A stretch of 64,000 nucleotides of DNA from an uncultured Alteromonadaceae bacterium (GTDB taxonomy: Bacteria > Pseudomonadota > Gammaproteobacteria > Enterobacterales > Alteromonadaceae): positions 124,001 to 188,000 of the forward strand of contig CANNDC010000006.1 of NCBI GenBank assembly GCA_947503265.1, written 5' to 3'. Shown piece by piece: positions 57,211 to 64,000 of the stretch. Position 1 is the first letter of the stretch; each line of letters opens with the position of its first letter. Both the position numbers and the translations under genes were made by a program. The notes beneath the pieces are model-generated. The model did not search any database. It was not told where the DNA came from and saw only the letters and a list, made by a program, of their open reading frames with translations.

Positions 57211-58401
57211 ATGTTCGAAGTTTTGCCCAAATTACCCGCCGATCCTATATTAGGTTTATCTACTGCTTTTAAAGCCGATTCAAGTTCTAAGAAAATCGAT
57301 TTAGGAGTAGGCGTTTACAAAGATGAACAAGGCAATACGCCAATTTTGTCTTCAGTGGCAAAAGCTCAAACACAATTGCTATCAACTGAGACTTCTAAAA
57401 CCTATATCACTCCTCAAGGGGTTGTTGGTTACATAAGCGGCATGTTAGAGCTGTTATTGGGTAAAGGTCACCCTACTCTTCTAGAAAACCGAGTTGCCGC
57501 CGTTCAAGCACCTGGAGGCTGTGGTTCTCTTCGCATTTTGTCAGAATTATTGAAGCGTTGTGATGGTGAGTTAACCGTTTGGGTGAGCGACCCAACTTGG
57601 GCAAATCATATTCCTCTTATCGGTAATGCCGGCTTAAAAATAGAAATTTATCCTTACTTCGATAAAGAAAATGCCAGTATTAATTTTGAAGGCATGGCTG
57701 AATGCTTAAAATCCGTGCCTAAAGGTGATGTAGTTCTACTTCATGGATGCTGCCACAACCCAACGGGTGCCGATCTCACCAAGGAACAGTGGAATACGGT
57801 TCTTGAGTTGGCTCAAAAACAAGGTTTCATTCCTTTTGTAGATATTGCCTATCAAGGATTTGGCGATGGTTTAGAAGAAGATGCCTACGGTTTACGCCTG
57901 TTAGCCAGCAATTTACCTGAAGTTATTATTGCTGCGTCTTGTTCGAAGAACTTTGGTTTATATCGCGAACGCGTGGGACTAGCCGTCATGATAACCGAGA
58001 CTTCTGCAATTCGTGATAGTATTCAAACTCAAATTCAGTCAATTGCAAGAGGCATTTATTCGATGCCGCCTTCGTATGGTGGTGCATTGGTAGATATCAT
58101 ACTAAATGACCAGCAATTAAAGGCTGAATGGATGAATGAAGTTGAAGAAATGCGGGTTCGTATGCAGAGTCTTCGACAATTGCTTGTTGATAAACTGAAA
58201 GAAAAAGGTGCAGATCGCGATTTTAGTTTCGTAACAAAACAAAAAGGTATGTTCTCTTACCTTTGTATCTCACCTGAGCAAGTAAGAGAAATACGCGCGA
58301 AACACAGTGTTTATTTTGTCGAATCCAGTCGTGTCAATATCGCTGGAATCAGCCAAAACAATATTGATGCGCTGGCAACAGCATTGGTCGACATACTGTA
58401 A
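57211..58401 (+). CDS. Aromatic amino acid / aspartate aminotransferase
   Basis: 396-residue class I aminotransferase of the AspC/TyrB type. LPADPILGLSTAF, IDLGVGVYKDEQGNTP, the PLP lysine in ASCSKNFGLYRERVG, and FSYLCISPEQV at the end are diagnostic. It transfers the amino group between glutamate and aromatic or dicarboxylic oxoacids. TyrB-like and AspC-like identity cannot be separated from sequence alone. It has a good AGGAT ribosome site. Confidence 0.92.
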   Translation: MFEVLPKLPADPILGLSTAFKADSSSKKIDLGVGVYKDEQGNTPILSSVAKAQTQLLSTETSKTYITPQGVVGYISGMLELLLGKGHPTLLENRVAAVQAPGGCGSLRILSELLKRCDGELTVWVSDPTWANHIPLIGNAGLKIEIYPYFDKENASINFEGMAECLKSVPKGDVVLLHGCCHNPTGADLTKEQWNTVLELAQKQGFIPFVDIAYQGFGDGLEEDAYGLRLLASNLPEVIIAASCSKNFGLYRERVGLAVMITETSAIRDSIQTQIQSIARGIYSMPPSYGGALVDIILNDQQLKAEWMNEVEEMRVRMQSLRQLLVDKLKEKGADRDFSFVTKQKGMFSYLCISPEQVREIRAKHSVYFVESSRVNIAGISQNNIDALATALVDIL

Positions 58402-58414
58402 TTATTATTTTTTT

Positions 58415-58446
58415 GGAGTTGGCTTTCAAATAGCCAACTCTGTTTT
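58415..58446 (+). terminator. Terminator after the aminotransferase gene
   Basis: GAGTTGGCT (58416-58424) pairs exactly with AGCCAACTC (58432-58440) around TTCAAAT. The following TGTTTT is a weak T-tract. It lies 14 bp past the stop codon. Confidence 0.65.
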
Positions 58447-58504
58447 ATCCTCGAATTCAAGTCTTTAAATGAGACCTTCCTTCCCTAAACAAAGTGAGTA
58501 ATAA

Positions 58505-59728
58505 ATGAGTTTTGCGTCTTTGGGTTTATGCCAAAATATCGTCAATGCAGTGATAGAAAAAGGCTATACCGAACCCTCTCCTATTCAGGCGAAAGCCATT
58601 CCGCCGATTTTGGAGGGCAAGGATGTCATGGCCGCAGCGCAAACAGGGACAGGGAAAACCGCTGGATTTGTGCTTCCAATTCTCGAAAAACTCTATCATG
58701 GAAAGAAAGTCAAAGGTAATCAAGTCAAATCTTTGATATTAACGCCGACACGAGAATTAGCCGCACAAATTGCTGAGAATATTAATGTCTACAGTAAAAA
58801 TTTAGCCATACGTCATACAGTTGTATTTGGCGGAGTTGGCATTAATCCGCAAATGATGGCGCTGCGAAAAGGAGTTGATATTCTAGTAGCGACACCGGGT
58901 CGACTTTTAGATTTACACAGCCAAAACGCAGTGAAATTCGACCAACTTGAGATACTGGTTCTTGACGAAGCTGATCGTATGTTAGACATGGGCTTTATTC
59001 ACGATATTAAACGAGTTCTTAAGCTACTCCCTCAGAAAAGACAAAATTTGCTTTTCTCTGCAACGTTCTCCGATGACATTCGTAACCTAGCTAGAGGGTT
59101 AGTTAATGACCCTGTTGAGGTTTCCGTCGCCCCACCAAATCAAACTGCAGATAGAATTGAACAATGGATTTATCCGGTAGATAAAAACAAGAAATCCAAC
59201 TTGCTTACGCAAATAATCAAGCAAAATGATATGCAGCAAGTACTGGTGTTCAGCCGCACCAAACATGGTGCTAATCGTCTAGCCAAGCAACTTAATGCTA
59301 GAGGCATTACTGCGAATGCTATTCATGGCAATAAAAGTCAGGGAGCGCGTACAAAGGCGCTTGCTGAATTTAAATCCGGTAAATGTAGGGTCTTGGTGGC
59401 GACTGATATCGCGGCTAGAGGCCTAGATATCAATTTGTTACCCAATGTGATTAATTATGATTTACCTCATGTTGCCGAGGACTATGTGCATAGAATTGGA
59501 CGAACAGCTCGAGCAGGAAATGAAGGTCAAGCAATTTCGTTGGTCATTGCTGAGGAGTTTAAGCAGCTTAAAGCGATCGAAAAGTTAATAAAACAAGTGC
59601 TCAACAGGAAAACCTTGCCTGGCTTTGAACCGACTGAAAAAGTGCCAGAGTCAACCTTAGACACTCGCCCGATCAAACCCAAAAAACCGAAAAAGCCCAG
59701 AAATAGACAACCTAGACCTCAGCAATGA
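58505..59728 (+). CDS. rhlE: DEAD-box ATP-dependent RNA helicase RhlE
   Basis: 407 residues. All helicase motifs are visible: Q motif [21 protein letters not shown], Ia [25 protein letters not shown], and [12 protein letters not shown]. The short basic C-terminus ([14 protein letters not shown]) is typical of RhlE, which acts in ribosome assembly and mRNA decay, and can bind the RNase E scaffold. It converges with yaiI and overlaps its end by 10 bp. Confidence 0.93.
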   Translation: MSFASLGLCQNIVNAVIEKGYTEPSPIQAKAIPPILEGKDVMAAAQTGTGKTAGFVLPILEKLYHGKKVKGNQVKSLILTPTRELAAQIAENINVYSKNLAIRHTVVFGGVGINPQMMALRKGVDILVATPGRLLDLHSQNAVKFDQLEILVLDEADRMLDMGFIHDIKRVLKLLPQKRQNLLFSATFSDDIRNLARGLVNDPVEVSVAPPNQTADRIEQWIYPVDKNKKSNLLTQIIKQNDMQQVLVFSRTKHGANRLAKQLNARGITANAIHGNKSQGARTKALAEFKSGKCRVLVATDIAARGLDINLLPNVINYDLPHVAEDYVHRIGRTARAGNEGQAISLVIAEEFKQLKAIEKLIKQVLNRKTLPGFEPTEKVPESTLDTRPIKPKKPKKPRNRQPRPQQ

Positions 59729-60168
59729 TGTTGAGTCAACAGCCGATCTAAATGGTTAGCAAAATTTTGTCTGTCCGTCTGATTAAGTGCAGGCGGGCCC
59801 CCTGTGTTGACTCCGCTGGAACGCATAGTATCCATAAAATCACGAATATTTAATCTGGAGCGAATATTTTCAGACGTAAATAATTCGCCTCTTGGACTTA
59901 ATGCCAACCCTTTTTTGTCAATTATTTCAGCCGCCAATGGAATATCACTGGTGATAACCAAGTCTCCGGCTTCTGAGCGGCGGACAATTTCATCATCAGC
60001 TACATCAAAACCACTGCTCACTTGCAATGACTTAATATTCTTATTTGGAGGTACTCGAATATATTGATTCGCAACCAATGTCATTTCTATTCCTGTGCGC
60101 TGCGCAGCTTTGAACAGGATTTCTTTTATGACATTTGGACATGCATCGGCATCAACCCAGATTTTCAT
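59719..60168 (-). CDS. YaiI/YqxD family (UPF0178) protein
   Basis: 149 residues. The family start [18 protein letters not shown] and segments [22 protein letters not shown] and [22 protein letters not shown] are characteristic. The fold resembles PIN/NYN nucleases, with acidic residues in DADACP and TSDIPLA, but activity is untested. It lies 25 bp after the DUF2058 gene and converges with rhlE. Confidence 0.93.
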   Translation of the reverse strand: MKIWVDADACPNVIKEILFKAAQRTGIEMTLVANQYIRVPPNKNIKSLQVSSGFDVADDEIVRRSEAGDLVITSDIPLAAEIIDKKGLALSPRGELFTSENIRSRLNIRDFMDTMRSSGVNTGGPPALNQTDRQNFANHLDRLLTQHHC

Positions 60169-60193
60169 ATCGTTACTTTGCTTATGGCAATTA

Positions 60194-60757
60194 TCACCAA
60201 GTTAAATCGTCGGGTATCTCAAAATCAGCGTACCAATCGTTTTCTTCATCAGTTGCTTGATTTGCCGCCTCAGCTTGTTCAGCCGCATCGGCCCGATAAA
60301 CCACACAGGATTCGTCTCTCAAACTGATTTTATCTGCGACTGGCATAGGGACAATTTCATAGCCACTTCCCAATGACACAATGGCGAGTTTACCCTGACT
60401 AATACGAGTTTGCGTTTTTTGATCGACATATAAGCGTTTAACCACATTGTCGTGGGGGAAATTACAAGCTATTTCACCATTGCCTTTTGTCTGCTTGTTC
60501 AGTTCAATTAGCTGCTTTATCTGTGCTTTTATAGCCTTTTTCTCTGCAATTTCTTTTGCTTCCAAATTTAACTGTCGATCTCTTTCAAGTTTTTCTGCAC
60601 GTGCTTTTTCAGCAGCTAATTTAACTTCGTCAACTTCTTCAACTTTATGTTTCTGCTGATGTTTAACTTTCTTATGTCGTGCTTTTTTGGCTTGATTTGC
60701 TTTTTTCTTATCGGTTAAGCCGGCTTTCAAAAGCTGATCTTGTAAAGACATTGCCAT
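60194..60757 (-). CDS. DUF2058 (YaiL) family nucleoprotein-like protein
   Basis: 187 residues. The start [27 protein letters not shown] and the coiled-coil basic middle ([29 protein letters not shown]) are the DUF2058/YaiL pattern, ending with [20 protein letters not shown]. Such proteins copurify with nucleic acid or ribosomes, but the role is unknown. A neighbour of topA, it starts 10 bp after that gene's stop and is probably co-transcribed. Confidence 0.85.
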   Translation of the reverse strand: MAMSLQDQLLKAGLTDKKKANQAKKARHKKVKHQQKHKVEEVDEVKLAAEKARAEKLERDRQLNLEAKEIAEKKAIKAQIKQLIELNKQTKGNGEIACNFPHDNVVKRLYVDQKTQTRISQGKLAIVSLGSGYEIVPMPVADKISLRDESCVVYRADAAEQAEAANQATDEENDWYADFEIPDDLTW

Positions 60758-60767
60758 AGTTATCTGC

Positions 60768-63404
60768 CTACTTCGCTTTTTTACGTTTATCTTCTACTTG
60801 CCACTTTCCATCGCGATACCAAGCTGACCAACCACTCGCTTTGCCTTCCTTATTTTCAGACATCACGTACTGCTGCTTAGTTTTACGACTGAAACGCACT
60901 AACGTTGGATTTCCATCAGGATCCTTAGCGGGTGCATCTGCTAGATAATAAAATTTTGGAGAAATTCTATCTCTAAACCTTGCCAATTCATGGACCATTG
61001 GCGCACGTGTCTCACGGGTTTTCGGGAAATTATGCGCAGCCAAGAATATACCCGACGCTCCGTCTCTTAACATAAAATGTGCATCCGATTTTTCACATTC
61101 TAATTCCGGAAGATCAACAGGATCTTCCTTAGGTGGAGCCGGTTCTCCGTTTTTCAGCAGTTTACGGGTGTTTTTACATTCTTCATTTGTGCAACCGAAG
61201 TATTTGCCAAAGCGACCATTTTTAAGTTCCATATCAGAACCGCATTTATCGCACTCAATAATGGGTCCATCATAACCCTTAATTTTAAAGGTGCCGGACT
61301 CAATGAATGTTCCTTCACAAGTCGGTGTATTACCACAAACATGCAGTTTATTTTGTTCATCAACTAAATAGCTATCCATAGCCGTTCCGCAAATATCACA
61401 ACGCCTCTTCGAACGCAGAACTTCGGTTTCTAATTCTTCTTCATCATCAACCTTAACCACCTCATCTCCAGGTGTAAGGTTTTTTGTACCTGTGCAACGC
61501 TCTTTAGGAGGCAGGTTGTAACCAGAACAACCTAAAAACACACCTGTACTTGCGGTGCGAACATTCATGGGACGCTCGCAAAGGTGGCATTTTATACCCG
61601 TTTCCACCGCTTGATTAAGCCTCATCCCGCCTTCTTCAGGCGATTTTTCGGCTTTCAACAAACGTTGATAAAAATCATCATAAAATTCATCTAATACGTC
61701 TTTCCACTCGCGCTTGCCATTGGCAACATCATCGAGTTGCTGCTCCATATTTGCGGTAAAATCGAAACCAATCAGGTCAGTGAAGTTCTCCACTAAACGA
61801 TCATTAACGATCTCACCCATTTTTTCGGCATAGAAACGCTTGCTTTCCAATTTCACATATCCACGATCTTGAATCGTAGAAATGATACTGGCATAGGTTG
61901 AAGGCCTGCCGATGCCTCTCTTTTCCAACTCTTTTACCAAAGATGCTTCATTGAATCTTGCCACAGGCTTAGTAAAATGCTGCTTAGGATCTAATCCTTT
62001 CAAATCGAGCTCTTGGCCTTCTTTCACATCGGGAAGCGTCAGTTCATCTTCCCCTTTTCGCTTAACTTGAGTTTGGACACGCGTCCAACCATCAAATTTT
62101 AAGACGCGTCCCTTAGCAGTTAATTCGAACTCTCCGGCTTTCACTCGAATAGTACTTGCATCATATTTTGCAGGTGTCATTTGACAAGCCACAAATTGAC
62201 GCCATATCAATTCATATAAACGCTGAGCATCACGTTCCATACTGGTAAGAGATTCAGATTTGACCTCAACATTTGACGGCCTAATTGCCTCATGGGCTTC
62301 TTGAGCACCTTCTTTACTGCCATATTTGTTGACATTTTGAGGCAAATATTTGCTACCAAAATTACTGTCGATATAGTCTCGACATGAATCTACCGCATCT
62401 TGACTCAAATTGGTTGAATCCGTACGCATATAAGTAATATGGCCCGCTTCATATAAACGTTGAGCCATTGTCATTGTCTTCTTGACGCCGAACCCCAGTC
62501 TAGTGCTTGCTGCTTGTTGCAAGGTAGAGGTAATAAAAGGAGCTGACGGCTTGCTTTGCGTAGGTCGAGATTCTTTGCTTACCACAGTATATTGCGCGTT
62601 CTCTAGCGCACTTACGGCCTCATCGGCTTGAGATTTATTGACCGGTTTGAACGCACTTCCGGCTTTTTTAGCGACCAGCATTCGAAGCGGTTTTTGTTGG
62701 GCGGCTAGATCAGCATGAATATCCCAAAATTCTTCTGGGACAAACGCTTTTATCTCTCTTTCGCGATCTACGACAAGACGCACAGCCACAGACTGGACAC
62801 GACCCGCCGACAACCCTCTAGCGACTTTTTTCCATAATAAAGGTGACACCATAAAACCAACAACACGATCTAAGAAACGCCTTGCTTGTTGCGCATTGAC
62901 TCTATGAAGATTAACGTCTCCCGGTTCGGAAAAAGCGTCCTGTATTGCATTCTTAGTTATTTCATTAAAGACAACGCGATGATAGGTCTTATCTTTTTTG
63001 CCAAGTAATTCTTGTAAATGCCACGCTATGGCTTCCCCTTCTCTATCCAAATCCGTCGCGAGATAAATTGTGTCGGCATCTTTAGCGATCTTCTTCAATT
63101 CATTAACGACTTTTTCCTTGCCTTCAAGGACATGATAATGCGCTTGCCAATCTTTTTTCGGATCTATGCCCATGCGATCCACTAACTTTAAGTATTCGAA
63201 CTCGCGCAAATACTCTTCGCGTTTCTTTTCAGGCCATTCCTTCAGTTCTTTGGCAGGTTTTTTTGCCGGAGCTTTACCCAAAGCTTTATGAGGAAGGTCG
63301 CGAATGTGCCCAACACTAGATTTAACAATAAAATTTTTGCCGAGATATTTATTTATCGTTTTAGCCTTGGCAGGTGACTCGACAATAACCAGTGATTTTG
63401 CCAT
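60768..63404 (-). CDS. topA: DNA topoisomerase I
   Basis: 878-residue type IA topoisomerase that relaxes negative supercoils behind RNA polymerase. The TOPRIM domain opens with [17 protein letters not shown] and has the [13 protein letters not shown] motif; the catalytic tyrosine is in [16 protein letters not shown]-terminal series of topoisomerase zinc ribbons ([27 protein letters not shown] with CTNEECK) follows. It is slightly longer than E. coli TopA (865). It diverges from astB. Confidence 0.96.
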   Translation of the reverse strand: MAKSLVIVESPAKAKTINKYLGKNFIVKSSVGHIRDLPHKALGKAPAKKPAKELKEWPEKKREEYLREFEYLKLVDRMGIDPKKDWQAHYHVLEGKEKVVNELKKIAKDADTIYLATDLDREGEAIAWHLQELLGKKDKTYHRVVFNEITKNAIQDAFSEPGDVNLHRVNAQQARRFLDRVVGFMVSPLLWKKVARGLSAGRVQSVAVRLVVDREREIKAFVPEEFWDIHADLAAQQKPLRMLVAKKAGSAFKPVNKSQADEAVSALENAQYTVVSKESRPTQSKPSAPFITSTLQQAASTRLGFGVKKTMTMAQRLYEAGHITYMRTDSTNLSQDAVDSCRDYIDSNFGSKYLPQNVNKYGSKEGAQEAHEAIRPSNVEVKSESLTSMERDAQRLYELIWRQFVACQMTPAKYDASTIRVKAGEFELTAKGRVLKFDGWTRVQTQVKRKGEDELTLPDVKEGQELDLKGLDPKQHFTKPVARFNEASLVKELEKRGIGRPSTYASIISTIQDRGYVKLESKRFYAEKMGEIVNDRLVENFTDLIGFDFTANMEQQLDDVANGKREWKDVLDEFYDDFYQRLLKAEKSPEEGGMRLNQAVETGIKCHLCERPMNVRTASTGVFLGCSGYNLPPKERCTGTKNLTPGDEVVKVDDEEELETEVLRSKRRCDICGTAMDSYLVDEQNKLHVCGNTPTCEGTFIESGTFKIKGYDGPIIECDKCGSDMELKNGRFGKYFGCTNEECKNTRKLLKNGEPAPPKEDPVDLPELECEKSDAHFMLRDGASGIFLAAHNFPKTRETRAPMVHELARFRDRISPKFYYLADAPAKDPDGNPTLVRFSRKTKQQYVMSENKEGKASGWSAWYRDGKWQVEDKRKKAK

Positions 63405-63593
63405 AAATTACGTATTAACCTTTGATTTATATGGGTTTAATGAGTTTTTAAAGGAGTTATCATGTATTTCTCCCCCCACATTCCTTTTTTTACATATATC
63501 GACAAAATGAATAGAAAACAAGTTCTTCTTAATAGTTATCTACAAACTAATTTTTCTCACCACCTAAAACTGCTCAATTTTTAACCACCCTCA

Positions 63594-63621
63594 TTGGCAA
63601 GCACTTTAAAAGCCGTATAAT
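63594..63621 (+). promoter_or_regulatory. Sigma-70-type promoter of astB
   Basis: TTGGCA (63594-63599) and TATAAT (63616-63621) are 16 bp apart, near-consensus -35 and -10 hexamers, ending 42 bp before the astB ATG at 63664. This gives a short leader with a GAGGT ribosome site. Confidence 0.65.
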
Positions 63622-63663
63622 GCACCGGAAATCGGGGATTCGTTAAGATAAATGAGGTATAAA

Positions 63664-64000
63664 ATGAAGCAATTTGAAGCAAATTTCGATGGATTAGTTG
63701 GACCTACGCACAATTATGCAGGGTTGTCATTTGGCAATGTTGCTTCATTTAGTAATGCAAACGCAGTCAGTAATCCGAAAGAAGCGGCAAAACAGGGTTT
63801 GGCAAAAATGAAAGCGCTGCACGACCTTGGAATGGTTCAGGGCGTGTTAGCACCCCAAGAGCGTCCTGATATTGACACATTAAAGCGATTAGGATTTACC
63901 GGAAGCGACAAACGCGTTTTAGAACAGGCTTCTAAGCATGCTCAAGAGGTTTTCCTTGCTTGTTGCTCCGCTTCTAGCATGTGGACCGCAAATGCTGCCA
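63664..64000 (+). CDS. astB: N-succinylarginine dihydrolase (5' part only)
   Basis: About 112 residues to the window edge: [45 protein letters not shown] is the AstB signature, with [11 protein letters not shown] near the end. AstB is the second enzyme of the arginine succinyltransferase pathway, which degrades arginine to glutamate and succinate with release of ammonia. It has its own promoter here and is divergent from topA. Other ast genes, if adjacent, lie beyond the edge. Confidence 0.95.
   Translation, partial: MKQFEANFDGLVGPTHNYAGLSFGNVASFSNANAVSNPKEAAKQGLAKMKALHDLGMVQGVLAPQERPDIDTLKRLGFTGSDKRVLEQASKHAQEVFLACCSASSMWTANAA

Noticed and set aside
1..64000. CRISPR arrays, tRNA or rRNA genes, prophage, intact insertion sequence
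   Set aside because: None found on reading both strands: no regular spacer-repeat arrays, no cloverleaf-like sequences, no integrase, transposase or phage structural genes.

Overview
The window is a single stretch of AT-rich chromosome from a marine-type gammaproteobacterium, most likely Alteromonadales (Alteromonas/Glaciecola/Paraglaciecola-like). The reasons are the very E. coli-like housekeeping proteins (AlaA, CysK, FabF, RNase E, TopA), a complete yceD-rpmF-plsX-fabHDG-acpP-fabF-pabC-mltG-tmk-holB-tatD run, a three-gene branched-chain 2-oxoacid dehydrogenase operon, a rhombosortase and an arginine succinyltransferase gene. The genus is inference. Genes are densely packed, there are no tRNA or rRNA genes, and I see no prophage, CRISPR array or intact insertion sequence.

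Layout. 1-266: 5' part of a glyoxylate-type aminotransferase. 267-746: a 480-bp gene-free region with five DnaA-box-like 12-mers in exact 12-bp register, followed by a structured, terminator-ended candidate small RNA. 747-4847: yrdA-like, tesB, a Ser/Thr kinase and rlmJ. 4878-8602: bkdA1-bkdA2-bkdB with two palindromic operator candidates upstream. 8886-10325: two membrane or hydrolase-fold proteins of unknown role. 10500-12327: alaA-yfbR. 12356-16066: a Kef-like antiporter (opposite strand), corA and a dGTPase homologue. 16177-18744: msrPQ, a SulA-like SOS gene behind LexA-like boxes, and ychJ. 18745-18940: an inverted-repeat-bounded segment. 18948-31200: leftward block running from yceD to tatD, plus an ABM-fold protein and a membrane Sel1-like protein.

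31265-31439: a clear MITE-like element with 25-bp perfect terminal repeats and TA flanks. 31491-33957: maf, a Rof-like Rho-inhibitor gene, a HAD phosphatase and rluC. 33958-34625: long rne leader region. 34626-37511: rne. 37569-43558: leftward genes including a hot-dog thioesterase, a rhomboid protease and a MoxR/VWA/RDD/XdhC/MocA-like set that resembles molybdo-hydroxylase maturation genes but has no enzyme subunits beside it. 43824-48545: cysK, lipoprotein-NUDIX pair, ggt, rhombosortase. 48670-54018: S9 peptidase, glutathione-peroxidase-like protein, Cys/Met-type PLP enzyme, acyltransferase. 54125-56337: a secreted trypsin-like protease translationally coupled to an FHA membrane protein. 56347-64000: NRDE protein, aromatic aminotransferase, rhlE, yaiI, yaiL-like, topA, and the start of astB.

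Functionally the window holds most of type II fatty acid initiation and elongation together with phospholipid and branched-chain acyl-CoA supply, RNA processing (rne, rluC, rlmJ, rhlE, rof-like), nucleotide hygiene (dgt, yfbR, maf, NUDIX, tmk) and envelope proteolysis. The most unusual sequence signals are non-coding: the DnaA-box iteron array, its adjacent candidate sRNA, and two inverted-repeat elements.
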